Assembly (NCBI RefSeq): GCF_022965805.1
Contig: NC_133102.1
Span: forward strand, 6,828,885 to 6,892,884
Direction of reading: 5' to 3'
Source: Primulina eburnea
Taxonomy: Eukaryota > Streptophyta > Magnoliopsida > Lamiales > Gesneriaceae
DNA: 64,000 nucleotides
The translations under genes and the position numbers were made by a program. Under the pieces are notes generated by a model, which made no database searches, was not told the origin of the DNA, and was given only the letters and a program-made list of their open reading frames with translations. The first letter of the stretch is position 1. Every line of letters begins with the position of its first letter. This document shows positions 35,809-46,407 of the stretch, piece after piece.

Positions 35809-36527
35809 CTCCTCCTCGCAGCTATTGATAATTATCTCACAAGTGAAATAATCTTAAATAAAAAAAAAAATTCTTAAATGTAAGGTTGCAAAATAATGAA
35901 GAATCTGTCCACGAATTCAACCACGATTAACAATTACAAACAACATCAACAATTTACAGAACAAGAAAGAGAGAAGAAGATGGAGTGCAAGGTAACTTTG
36001 GGTTGGAATTTGGTGACGTGGGGCAGAAGCAGAAAATCAGATAAGGGTTCTTGTAATCGGTATGGGCAGGTACATCTCCTGAGATGACAACCAAATTTAG
36101 GCATTTCGAGGAGAAATTCTTGATTTCTTACAACTTCATTTTGAATTTCTCTAAATTCAAACATTAATTTGTGTTTAATATCTGTCGGCGGAAAATAAGA
36201 TTTTATATCCTTGATTCACGAGAATCTTTTTTTCCATATTCACGTGTCTTTTTTATAGATGAAAATATATACAAAAACATTTTAAAATATGATTTTAATA
36301 TAGAGAACTTGAATATCAACCATTTCAAATATTATATAAATAAGATTTTGAGTATAAAATAACAACTATATTAATATCATATTTGTTACATTTGTTTTAA
36401 CAATGAAATATTATATATTAGTATCACATTTTTTAATATTTTGTGTCGATTTTCATCAGAGAAAAGACACGATTCATTAATATCAATACTTGTTATATAA
36501 GTTTGGGTGCTGAAAAATCGTATATTA
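35809..36527. other. Promoter side of the INT gene and spacer
   Basis: Sequence upstream of the INT ATG (minus strand). A 5' UTR is expected here, but no clear TATA box or exon limit was found. Beyond about 36170 the DNA is AT-rich with no gene. Confidence 0.4.
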
Positions 36528-38016
36528 GCGGGGTGTATTGGTTATAGACTTTTCATGACTTTTAGGATGTTTAAAAGTCTAGAGGTATTCAAACTAGACT
36601 TTTATATACTCCATAAAAGTTTAGTGGTATTCAATGTAACTTTTGTAGAATTTAAAAAAGTCATGTGGTATTCAAACTTGACTTTTAAAAACACTACGAA
36701 AGTCTATAGGTGTTCAAAATGTCAATAGACATTTAATGACTCTATAGAATTCTATTAATTACAAGAATTATATCCTGAAGTACAACAATAAAATGTCAAC
36801 AAAAGTCTTTGATTCAACCTAAAGATTTGGATTTACATTTAATACAAACTTTCATTCTTTTCTCATCTATTTATTTTTCTTTTTATTTGTACTTTTTAAA
36901 AACTAAAATTTAATTTTTTTATTAATTATTATATACCATTTTATTTTTAATTATTTTCTTTAATTTTAGTTAATATATCTTAAATTATTGTATAAGCAAA
37001 TTCATACCGATACTAAACCAAAATTTTCGGTACACAGAACCAAAAAACCCTTACATTTTAAAAAAAATTATAATTTATTGTTTTAAAATATTATATATTT
37101 TAATATTTTTGTATATTTTTCCGATATTTCGGTATATACCAAAATTTTCAAATTGGATATCGTTACCGTACCGTACCGAAATTTTCGGTATATTTAAAAT
37201 TCGATAAATTCAATATTTTTTTGCTACGGGAATCTCGGTATACCGAAAATTCGGCATTTTTTCTCACTCATAACAGGGCTTGTGTTGGCATGTGCTATAT
37301 TACACAATTTTCTTTGAAAGAAGTGTCAATTTGATGGATTTCAAATTGAACTAGGTAATGAAGCTTAATTGTCTTCATTAGCACAAGTTTATGAAGATGA
37401 CGACTTTGATCACTTATTTAATACTCAAAAACAACAACGAGCAAATACTAATGCATGGAAGGATATCATAGCCAATGGAATGTAGAACGATGTTGATCAA
37501 ATTGTCAGTAATGATTAGATTTATTTTTATAAAAGACTACTCATTATTTTGAGTGTTCTTTTAATAAAATTTTATTATGAACTTATAAAAATATTATTCA
37601 TTAATATGTTGAATTGACATAAATAATTGAAATTTTGATTTCAATAAATTGGATAGTTCATTTGTCGTTTTTCACAAATTAAATTGATTTAACTTTTAAG
37701 TAAGTAAAATTCATTTACATTCATAAATAAAAATAATAATTTAAAATTGAACAGGTTATCTATGTCCAATAATTATTTTAAAAAACTTAATAAAAAATAA
37801 ATCACAATTATAAACTACAAAATTCACATAATTCTATGAAAAAGTTTACAAAAGTCTACAAAAATCTTGAAAAAAGTCTATAAGGGTCTATGAAATTTGT
37901 TTTACAATTCTATGAGATTCCATAAAATTCAATAAACATCCATCAACTCCATAAAAGTCTATCATTTAAAAAAAGTCATTAAAAGTCTTTGGAAGTAAAG
38001 AATGAATACACCCCCT
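36528..38016. mobile_element. Decayed PIF/Harbinger element (1.5 kb)
   Basis: Ends are inverted repeats (GCGGGGTGTATTGGT at the left; AATGAATACACCCCCT at the right) flanked by TTA at 36525-36527 and 38017-38019. Subterminal AAAAGTCT/AGACTTTT repeats fill both sides. The middle keeps a broken transposase C-terminus at about 37280-37490. A block at 36998-37262, full of CGGTATACCG and CGAAATTTTCGGTA palindromes, looks like a further nested insertion. Confidence 0.75.
37280..37490 (+). pseudogene. Harbinger transposase C-terminal remnant
   Basis: Translation shows the family ending: ACAILHNF, an acidic spacer, then QQRANTNAWKDIIANGM, with in-frame stops after the first block and in the spacer. 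The catalytic region is lost. Confidence 0.55.
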
Positions 38017-38532
38017 TTAGTATCATACTTGAATCATTTGGTACTCAAATATCATATATTAGTACCATATTTTCAATGTTTTGTACAATTTTTCATTCGA
38101 TAAAAGACGTAGTCATTAATATCAGTACTTGTTATGCATGTTTGAATACACAAATAATATATCTGTACCAGATCTGAAATATTTTGCACTCAAATATCAT
38201 ATATTAATATTATATTTTTAATATTTTGTATCAATTTATATCCGAAAATCGAAAATATATTAACTCATAGAGACTGACATCAAAGTATGTTGTTGGGCTG
38301 ATAAATATCAGGAAATGTTACTCAAACTGATTATAGATTTCTTTTTCCAATATAATATTATAAAATTTAAGTAATTGCTATGCTTTTCACGGAATTTGGA
38401 TTTGATCCGTCTTTCCAAGCCATCAAATAGCGAGCATGTCCATTGTGAAAGGATCGGGCCGGAAGGTTTTCTGTAATTCAACAACTTATAGTACAATCCT
38501 TCTTATTCTAATTTCATTTTTTATTGACAAAA

Positions 38533-38701
38533 ATTTGTGTGAGACGATCTCAAATGTCGTATTTTTTGAGATTGATTTTTTATTTGGGTCATCCATGAAA
38601 AAAATCACTTTTATGATAAAAGTATTACTTTTTATTGTAAATATTAGTAGAGTTGACTCGTCTTATAGATAAAGATTCGTGAGACCGTCTCACAAGAGAC
38701 C
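38533..38701 (-). repeat. Palindrome-ended interspersed repeat
   Basis: A minus-oriented copy of the family at 3308: it begins GTGTGAGACGATCTCA, contains TTTGGGTCATCCATGAAAAA and TATTACTTTTTATTGT, and ends GTGAGACCGTCTCACAAGAG. Confidence 0.75.
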
Positions 38702-39683
38702 TACTCTTCTTTATTTCTCTTAAATTTCCGATATATGCCCAACCAACTAAATCCTTTTCAGCTTCATTCTATTTTTTTAAAATTATTATTATTATTATTA
38801 TTATTAAACTGAAATGTCTAAAATATCTAAATTATTTATTTACTGAAATCTTTAATCAGTAATTTTTTTTTCTTTTTCTTATTGTTAATCTTTTGTATAT
38901 TTTTCATAAGCACCATTCAAATTCGAAATCTTAAATCCGCACCTGCCAATGACCATATCATCTTACTTTGAGGAACGTGATTTTGAAATCCTTCTTTGAA
39001 AATTTGTATCCGAAAATTTGTTTGTATAATGGTCATGATTAACAAATTTTTATGAGAATTAATTATCATATATAGTTGAGTTTTTTAAATATATAGTTTA
39101 ATTTTTTGGGTCCTCTCTTTATTCCCTATTGACCATATATACCACGCGGCCCAAAGTATTTATATGTTAAGACAAAACACGTGAATAACATTAATGAAAA
39201 TATCAATCAATCATGAAAAAATTCGAGTGGGTGAAACAAATGAGTGCTTGATCAAATAAAAAATGCCAAAATAGACAGTGCGGTTTACCTGAATAACTTG
39301 GTTTAATGAATATTGCATTAGTTCGAAGATTTACTCAATGCATACAAAAGAGTAATGATCGCAGGTTCTTATATCATAAAAAATGATATGTAGGCGTAGC
39401 TATATTATTTGTAGAAATTGAGTCAGATTTGAATTAACAATGATGCTTAATTTGTAAATATTTTGTCGTACCAAACGGTATTTTAGAGTTTTTGAACTGG
39501 ACATATTGATACTCGAGTATTAATTTAATTAATAAATATTTGACGCAATAATGTGATAAATAGTGTACAAAAATAGCATAAAGTGCACAATCTTATAATC
39601 CATGCCTTTCGAAAAATTAAAAGAAGAAAAGCTTATGGATAGCATCGTATTGATAGAGAATAGAGTTAATTTGAAAATAATAG
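38702..39683. other. Intergenic, AT-rich
   Basis: No coding sequence or structured element is recognised apart from an (ATT)n microsatellite near 38777-38807. Confidence 0.5.
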
Positions 39684-39801
39684 TTGTCTTGTGACGGGTC
39701 AATATTGTCCTATTTATAATAATAAGTAATATTTTGACATAAAAGATAATAGTTTTTCATGGATCACTCAAATTAGAGATCTGTCTCACAAAAATGTTAT
39801 G
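39684..39801 (+). repeat. Truncated palindrome-ended repeat at the LTR insertion site
   Basis: The core (TAATAATAAGTAATATT, TTTTTCATGGATCACTCAAATTAG, GTCTCACAAAA) matches the family. It stops at the left target duplication of the LTR retrotransposon, and the sequence right of that element does not continue it. Confidence 0.55.
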
Positions 39802-40546
39802 TGATATCGCTGAAATCGGTGATGCTAGCTGGGAGGTCAGATCCCTGCTTGGAGAGCTCGGACCAACCGTTTGAACTCTGTCTGGGAGGTCGGATCTTCA
39901 CCTTGGGAGCTCGGATCAGACACCTCGAAATCCAGAAACACAAACAAGAGTGTTAGAAGGGGGCCGGAAGGTTGTTCCGGCGTAGCCCCTCCGACGCTCA
40001 AGTCAGAAAACTGAGAGAGAAAGCGGTGTGTGCAAAGAGAATGTGAAAAAGTATGAATTGCTAAAACAATGAACGGAACCTGGTATTTATAGGAGAACAA
40101 TAGAGTCCTAGTTTTGGTAGGTTTCGATCTTCAGAATCTTCGGAAGATTTGATTAGATCTTTACCCAGATTTGATTTAGATATTGCAAGATTTAGTTTAG
40201 ATTTCCGATGGGCTTTATTTTTCTGGGCTTTTGATATCCACGGGCTACATACTCCACATCTGAGGAAGGGCTCTCGCAGGCATGAGCCCATGTGATGTCA
40301 AGACCTTATGGGAGCTCAGCTCGGGAGCTCGGCCGAGGGTCTCCGATCGTCCCGATAATACTTTCTTGGAGGTCGGCTCGGGAGGTCGGCCAGGGAGGTC
40401 GGCCGACCTCCAATCGCTGTAACTTCTGACATGGGAGGTCGGCCAGAGATGACCTCCCGGATGACCTCAAGTGTCCTGCCTGCTGGGCTCTACTTGAGAT
40501 GGGCTATCGAGAGCAGGCCGAGCCCATCCTCCCATCGGGGGTATCA
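39802..40546 (-). repeat. 3' LTR of the retrotransposon (745 bp)
   Basis: By the element's own orientation this is the downstream LTR. It carries a TATA motif on the minus strand (TATAAATA, complement of 40084-40091) and several GGGAGGTCGG repeats. Confidence 0.9.
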
Positions 40547-40561
40547 CGATTCCCCCCCTCA
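40547..40561 (-). other. Polypurine tract
   Basis: On the minus strand GAGGGGGGGAATCG directly precedes the 3' LTR, where plus-strand DNA synthesis of the element would be primed. It fixes the element's orientation. Confidence 0.8.
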
Positions 40562-41230
40562 AGTCGAGCTGACGTTGAAGACCTAAAGCTCGTAGTTTCC
40601 TGAGCTCTCGATGGCCCATGATTACTCTGAGCTCTCTGCCTTTGAACTGCCATGAGCTGACGTTGAAAACCAAAAAGCTTGTGGGTGCCTGAGCTCCCGT
40701 TAGCTCTTGGCTGTACCGAGCTTCGAAGCTTTATTGCTGCGCTGATCTAGGATTACCAAGTTATAGGGAGTTCTTCCCTCCGAACGTGAGTCTCTACAGA
40801 TGAGCGTAGTTTTCGATCGTCTTGAGCTAGAAGGTGAAGTTCTTAGTCGGGCCGTGGCTAAACAGGGCACTCCACTCTATGGTAAAGTTCTAGCTGTGCT
40901 GAGCTTAGCTTGTTACCGTCTTGCCCTGGGAGGTGAAAATTTCAGCTGAGACAATTAATTAAGCACAGTACTCTACTCTGTTAAGTTGTTTCGAGAGGCT
41001 CCATCTGAGCTGATCTGATCCTCCCCGCTTTTAATCTAGCCGATTAGGTTCTCACCCCTGCTGATCTGACCCTAAGCTGAGGTTCCTAGCCCAAGGCCTT
41101 GCGTATTCCTGAGCTGGCAATGAAACGTCGCTGCCACTTGTCCGTTCATGGGCAATCCTCGCGCATCCCGAGATGATCCTAGCCATCCACGTCGCCTTAA
41201 ATCAACGGTTCGATTTCCCCAGGGTCCCTC

Positions 41231-41238
41231 TATAAATA
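41231..41238 (+). promoter_or_regulatory. TATA box for the antisense ORF
   Basis: TATAAATA on the plus strand lies 127 bp before the ATG at 41365, in a GC-rich leader. It would give the antisense gene its own promoter, independent of the LTRs. Confidence 0.5.
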
Positions 41239-41364
41239 ACATCCCAAACCCCACTCAGTCACTCTTACGCTTTGATTTCTTCACCTCGGCTCCGACCCTC
41301 CACAAGACTTCTCATTTTCCAATTCCCTGTTTCGTTCTCCCGATCGCCCGTAGGTACTGCTATT

Positions 41365-42024
41365 ATGGTTTCCCCCAACCCTTCTTCTTTGTCGACCTCC
41401 GAGGGGATATTCCGCGAGGTGGATCAGTATGATCCCCTCACGGAAGTTGTCTCGAGGTCCAGTGAGTATCCTGAGATGGTGGGGGTCAGCCCCCGCCTTG
41501 CTGTTGGTGATGATGGCGCAGCCCTGAACCAGCTCAGCCTCAGTTATCCAGAGGAGCCAATCAGGACGTTTGTCCCCTGGTTCGAGCTCCACCCCTCTTG
41601 GCTGGATGCCTCGGATGAACTTCGCATCCGAGCTATTTCCTGTGCCCTTGCAGATTATAACTTTAAATTCCCCCATTCCGAGGATAGGGCTAATAACCCT
41701 CCACCTGGCTACTACACTTTCTACCAAGACCAGCTAGAGGCTGGTCTTCGATTTCCCCTTCCTTCTTTCTTCCAACACCTCAGTCAATTTTACCAAATTC
41801 ACCTCGGCCAGTTTACCCCCAATGCCTTTCGTACCTTGTGTAATTATGTAGTTCTCTTCAAAGCCTTAGGTTTTGAGGTCGACCCCATTTCCTTCTCCCA
41901 TTTCTATCTCCCTAAGAGGTCAGAAGAGGGGCCCTTGCGTGAAAGCATTTACCAAGGTTTCTGTTGCTGCAGCTGGGACCTCCAAGGCCGCACTGTTGAA
42001 TCGTCTAATGAAGTCCCTCAGTGA
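41365..42024 (+). CDS. Antisense ORF, putative plant gypsy-type transposon domain
   Basis: This frame of 219 residues from ATG 41365 runs opposite to gag. Its core (LRIRAISCALADYNFKFP, GYYTFYQDQLEAGLRFPLP, FFQHLSQFYQIHLGQFTPN, FRTLCNYVVLFKALGFEVD) resembles the plant domain annotated as putative gypsy-type transposon (Pfam PF04195, Transposase_28), whose biochemical role is unknown. The last 35 or so residues, after KRSEEGPL, are antisense to gag codons and look accidental, so the domain is cut at the junction near 41930. Its retention in an element without pol suggests a captured or accessory gene. Confidence 0.65.
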   Translation: MVSPNPSSLSTSEGIFREVDQYDPLTEVVSRSSEYPEMVGVSPRLAVGDDGAALNQLSLSYPEEPIRTFVPWFELHPSWLDASDELRIRAISCALADYNFKFPHSEDRANNPPPGYYTFYQDQLEAGLRFPLPSFFQHLSQFYQIHLGQFTPNAFRTLCNYVVLFKALGFEVDPISFSHFYLPKRSEEGPLRESIYQGFCCCSWDLQGRTVESSNEVPQ

Positions 42025-42807
42025 ATCTGTATCTCCTTGTTTCAAATTGAACAGACCCAATGAGGTTTTCAAGTATTTCTTACTTGTAGCATACTGGTTT
42101 ATGAATAGGGTGCTGAATTCTCGAAAGCTGGTAATGGAATGTGGCGGGAGCAAATCGAACCACCTCTGGGCGGGTCCCACTAGAGTGGTAAGGAAGACCC
42201 GGCATTTGACCCCATCTGAGTATCGGTGAAGCAAAGCAGAATTATTGAACCTTCCGAGGTGTTCTTCGGGGTCCGTACTTTCATCATAATCCTTGACGGT
42301 TGGTTGGCGGAAATTAACGGGGAGGTCTTCATTTAGTATCTCGAGGGAGAGTGGGCTTTCTCTGTCCAATACGGGAGGTCGGCCCCCCATCCGCCTGCCA
42401 AGCCTCCTGACTTCCTCCCAAATGGCTTCCATATGCTCAGGAAGAGGAGGAGGAGGAGGAGGAGGAGGAGGAGGAGGAGGAGGAGGTTGTTGTGGCGGTG
42501 GTGATGGAGTACGATTTCGACGGAGGGCCTCATTCACAGACCTATTAATCAACTGGGCCAATTGGTCTAGACTAAGATCAGCCACACCTCTGCCTTGGCC
42601 ACCTCTGGGACCTCGGTGGCCATCTGCATGGCCCTGGTTGCCACCTCCGGGACCTCGGTTGCCATCTACATGGCCCTGGTTGCCACCTCCGGGACCTCGG
42701 TTGCCACCTCCGGGACCTCGGTTGCCATCTGCATGGCCCTGGTTGCCACCTCCGGGACCTCGGTTCCCACGCGCAGGGCCTGTTCTTATACCTGTTCGTC
42801 CCCACAT
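41920..42807 (-). CDS. Ty3/gypsy-type gag, C-terminally truncated
   Basis: A frame of 295 residues begins just inside the primer-binding site. The N-terminus is a Gly/Arg-rich repeat (units like NRGPGGGNQGHADG, about 60 residues). Next come a helix (LAQLINRSVNEALRR), a poly-proline run, EAIWEEVRRLGRR and the retrotransposon gag core: FRQPTVKDYDESTDPEEHL, VFLTTLVGPAQRWFDLLP, FSTLFINQYATSKK, LFNLKQGDTDSLRDFIRRFN. It ends shortly after ETLVNAFTQG, where relatives continue to a zinc knuckle. Nucleocapsid and all of pol are therefore missing. Repetitive GC-rich codons set it apart from the AT-rich surroundings. Confidence 0.85.
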   Translation of the reverse strand: MWGRTGIRTGPARGNRGPGGGNQGHADGNRGPGGGNRGPGGGNQGHVDGNRGPGGGNQGHADGHRGPRGGQGRGVADLSLDQLAQLINRSVNEALRRNRTPSPPPQQPPPPPPPPPPPPPPLPEHMEAIWEEVRRLGRRMGGRPPVLDRESPLSLEILNEDLPVNFRQPTVKDYDESTDPEEHLGRFNNSALLHRYSDGVKCRVFLTTLVGPAQRWFDLLPPHSITSFREFSTLFINQYATSKKYLKTSLGLFNLKQGDTDSLRDFIRRFNSAALEVPAAATETLVNAFTQGPLF

Positions 42808-42827
42808 GTCTACGTCTTCTCAGTATG

Positions 42828-42845
42828 TTCCCACAGACGGCGCCA
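42828..42845 (-). other. Primer-binding site
   Basis: On the minus strand TGGCGCCGTCTGTGGGAA lies 2 nt after the 5' LTR. This is the type of tRNA-complementary site common in plant LTR elements. Confidence 0.8.
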
Positions 42846-42847
42846 AT

Positions 42848-43645
42848 TGATATCGCTGAAATCGGTGATGCTAGCTGGGAGGTCAGATCCCTGCTTGGAG
42901 AGCTCGGACCAACCGTTTGAACTCTGTCTGGGAGGTCGGATCTTCACCTTGGGAGCTCGGATCAACCGTTTGAACTCTGTCTGGGAGGTCGGATCTTCAC
43001 CTTGAGAGCTCGAATCAGACACCTCGAAATCCAGAAACACAAACAAGAGTGTTAGAAGGGGGCCGGAAGGTTGTTCCGGCGTAGCCCCTCCGACGCTCAA
43101 GTCAGAAAACTGAGAGAGAAAGCGGTGTGTGCAAAGAGAATGTGAAAAAGTATGAATTGCTAAAACAATGAACGGAACCTGGTATTTATAGGAGAACAAT
43201 AGAGTCCTAGTTTTGGTAGGTTTCGATCTTCAGAATCTTCGGAAGATTTGATTAGATCTTTACCCAGATTTGATTTAGATATTGCAAGATTTAGTTTAGA
43301 TTTCCGATGGGCTTTATTTTTCTGGGCTTTTGATATCCACGGGCTACGCACTCCACATCTGAGGAAGGGCTCTCGCAGGCATGAGCCCATGTGATGTCAA
43401 GACCTTATGGGAGCTCAGCTCGGGAGCTCGGCCGAGGGTCTCCGATCGTCCCGATAATACTTTCTTGGAGGTCGGCTCGGGAGGTCGGCCAGGGAGGTCG
43501 GCCGACCTCCAATCGCTGTAACTTCTGACATGGGAGGTCGGCCAGAGATGACCTCCCGGATGACCTCAAGTGTCCTGCCTGCTGGGCTCTACTTGAGATG
43601 GGCTATCGAGAGCAGGCCGAGCCCATCCTCCCATCGGGGGTATCA
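42848..43645 (-). repeat. 5' LTR of the retrotransposon (798 bp)
   Basis: By element orientation this is the promoter LTR. It is 53 bp longer than its partner because a 53-bp unit (42910-42962) is repeated at 42963-43015. The rest is almost identical to the other LTR. Confidence 0.9.
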
Positions 43646-43650
43646 TTATG

Positions 43651-44446
43651 ATTTGTAAACATGTTGGATGATTGAACAAACTAAGCAATTTATCGTTATA
43701 GATTTTTTGTGTGCTTTTTTTTTAAAAAATGAATGACTATTTTTTTGTTCTATACACTTAAAAATAATGCTAAAAATCCCGTAAAGTGGATTTAGAAGTT
43801 TAGGTAATGTTACTCAAATGGACACAACTCAAAAGTACCCATTCTCATTTGAATAAAACTACATGAAAAATTGCTTGATCCCGAATGTTTACTCAATATA
43901 CATCGCAAAGCGACGACCGCAAGTTCTATCGACATATAAAAAATCACATGAAAAATGTACCCAAATTTTTTTTACAAGAAAATTATATTTTACTTAATTT
44001 ATCCTTTGTCTACAACTACAAAATTTATGATATCGCATAATCACTCTCCCGTATTCTTAAATTTACTAAAACATTTGTCTATATTTATTTATCATTTAAA
44101 ATTGTCTAAAAAATGTAAGATAAATAATATCGAAATTTTAGTTTTATCAATAATTAAAAGATTAATTGATTAAATCGAAAAATTTACAACCACGAATAAT
44201 TGTGAGATGTACATCCGTTTGGTACACACTAAGTCTCTCCATTGATTTCAAATGATTTTCTAGGTGTTGACTCGCAACTAATCGTTTCGTTCTTGTCATG
44301 AATTAATGATTAAATTGTTAAGAATCATACGTATGTAGACATCAAATTTTGTAGTAAATTAAAAAAAGTTTGGTTTATGGTAATGATTTATATTGGAAGA
44401 TATGAAACTGAGAAATAAGTCCATTATTTTCTATGAGTAAAACTCT
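43651..44446. other. Intergenic, AT-rich
   Basis: No gene or structured element is recognised between the LTR retrotransposon and the next repeat copy. Confidence 0.5.
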
Positions 44447-44617
44447 TGTGAGACGATCTCACGAATTTTTATCTGTGAGACATGTTAATTCAACCGATAT
44501 TCACAATAAAAAGTAATATTCTTAGCATAAAAAATAATATTTTTTCATGAATGACCCAAATAAGATATCTGTCTCACAAAATACGACCCGTAAGACCGTG
44601 TAACACAAGTTTTTGTC
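44447..44617 (+). repeat. Palindrome-ended interspersed repeat
   Basis: A family copy: TGTGAGACGATCTCACGA at the start, AATAAAAAGTAATATTC in the core, CGTAAGACCGTGTAACACAA at the end. Confidence 0.75.
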
Positions 44618-45117
44618 ATTTTCAATTTTTTTAAGGAAAATTAGTTGGAGTGGTTCAAATAATTCACCAAATTAATAAAATCAAACATAAAATAAGTGTC
44701 AATTAAAAAGATAATGCTTTGCCACAAATAGAAAACATCGCCTTAAAGTTGATTTCCTATTCCAAACACTATACATAGTACATTCCTTCCTAGCTAGTAA
44801 ATATTAGATGTATTTAGGATACGAATGATGTTATGAATTTGAAATATTTGGAATTTGATTCATGATATAGAAAATTGATGACTTGATATTAGATATTTAT
44901 AACACTGCTTCGTATGTTGCTACGATCAAAAGTAAATCTAACAATTTTTTAAGTATAATTTGGAAAATTATGATGAAAAACGATATTTCATAATTTTTTT
45001 AATGTCTTTATTTTTTTGTGAAAGAATAGAAGGAAGGTATCTTTGACTGGGGGATATTTTTTGCTAGGGTGCAATGTTATTTGAAGTAGTGTTTAGACAC
45101 ACTTTATCTAGTCTAGG

Positions 45118-45128
45118 CTATATATATG
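45118..45128 (+). promoter_or_regulatory. TATA box of the DUF4228 gene
   Basis: CTATATATATG lies about 107 bp upstream of the ATG at 45235. That leaves room for a leader of about 75 nt. Confidence 0.5.
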
Positions 45129-45234
45129 ACTGTGATGTGTTCCACCAAAACAAAGGTGGTGGTGGGTGAGATTGCTACTACATATTCCTTCCCCCCACTC
45201 AAAATTAAGAATCAAAAACAAAATCTAGTCGGAA

Positions 45235-46238
45235 ATGGGAAATTGCCAAGCCATTGATAATGCGACTTTAGTGATCCAACATCCCAATGGTAAAGAGAAT
45301 CGGCTCTTTCAGCCTATTGTCGCTACTGAAATAATGAAGATCAATCCAGGTCACTACGTCGCACTTCTCCTCACCACCACCTTGTACAAATCCACCTCCT
45401 CCGCCACAGCCGCCGCCGCCGGAAACAAGGGCAGTACAAAAAATAACAAAATCCCACTTCGTGTAACACGTATTAAGCTCCTTAGGCCTACCGATACTCT
45501 TGTTCTTGGCCATGTTTATAGACTAGTAACTACTGAAGGTTTGTTTCTTTCTTTCGTTTTGTTATTTAATTTCTTTTGTCTTTGCAATATTTGTTAAGAG
45601 TTTTTAAATCAAACTAAGGAGTTTAATTATGGGTTTTCTATCTTTTATATATTTTGCAGAGGTAATGAAGGGATTGGGAGCCAAGAAACTAGCAAAATGG
45701 AAGCAGCGGAAATCTGGAGACGATGCTGAGATGTATGGAAAGAGTGCTGCGAAACCAAATTCAGATTTCGAGGGAGTTCTCAGAAGAAATGCCGTGGAGA
45801 TGACAGAGCAGGTGGATTTCTACTTTTCCTCCTATATTTATATATAATCTCATTTCATGCTTAAATTATCTCAAGATTTTCAACCAATCTGACCTGGTTT
45901 CTTGTTAATTATTCATATTGACAAGTACTGTTGAGATACTCTGTATTTTGAATTTTTTTACTCATATGTCGACACTGCAACTCATGTTTCCAATATTTAT
46001 TTGTCATATCTCGCATAAATTATTCATATTAGAGCAAGTTTAACTCATAATTCAGTCTCATCGGGCATGGTGAAAAGATAAATATAATATTTTTTGATAT
46101 ATTTTTCCCTGTAAAATGCTACAGGTGAAGGATAGAGGGCGCAAATCAAGAAATAATAAAGCACCAGTAGTTCACGCCCCATCAAAATCCAAAGCATGGC
46201 AACCGTCTTTAAGTAGTATCTCTGAAGCTGAAAGCTGA
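45235..46238 (+). CDS. PADRE/DUF4228 domain protein
   Basis: Three exons (45235-45538, 45660-45811, 46125-46238) join in frame to 189 residues. The N-terminus MGNCQA has Gly2 and Cys4, a likely myristoylation/palmitoylation site seen in this family. The DUF4228 pattern follows: ATLVIQHPNGKENRL, INPGHYVALLL, RVTRIKLLRPTDTLVLGHVYRLVT. The second exon adds EVMKGLGAKKLAKWKQRK. The C-terminal WQPSLSSISE block is typical of the group. Members respond to pathogens and abiotic stress, but the molecular function is not established. All introns are GT-AG. A hAT MITE lies 170 bp downstream. Confidence 0.9.
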
Positions 46239-46407
46239 AGATTTATTACCTTTTCTTTTCTGTACTTTCTCTTGTCCTTGGATTGAGATTCTGCCCAAAA
46301 ATATCTGTAACTTAGATAAGCTAACAAGATCAAAAGAGCCACGATCTGGACATGAAACTTGCCCTCCATGTATCAAAGAATTAATGTTTCCAAGTTCTAC
46401 TTCACCC

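Larger units (their letters stand above)
39802..43645 (-). mobile_element. Pol-less LTR retrotransposon with an antisense gene
   Basis: Two LTRs (39802-40546 and 42848-43645) begin TGATATCGCTG and end GGGGGTATCA, flanked by the exact 5-bp duplication TTATG (39797-39801 and 43646-43650). Orientation is minus. A primer-binding site (TGGCGCCGTCTGTGGGAA) lies 2 nt inside the right LTR, and a polypurine tract (GAGGGGGGGAATCG) abuts the left one. The 2.3-kb interior holds a truncated Ty3/gypsy-type gag on the minus strand and an unrelated-looking open frame on the plus strand. There is no protease, reverse transcriptase or integrase, so mobility would depend on another element. Apart from a 53-bp duplication the LTRs differ at only a few sites, so insertion is recent. 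Confidence 0.92.

Noticed and set aside
39837..40291. Minus-strand open frames within the LTR, repeated in the other LTR
   Set aside because: They are duplicated because the LTRs are; no conserved domain, and they cross the LTR TATA region.
41272..41364. Upstream extension of the antisense ORF beginning at a TTG codon
   Set aside because: A nuclear plant gene would not be expected to start at TTG; the first ATG at 41365 gives the domain intact.
42293..42850. Plus-strand open frame with poly-glycine and proline-rich repeats
   Set aside because: It is the exact antisense of gag: the glycine run is the reverse of gag's poly-proline and the repeats mirror its Gly/Arg array.
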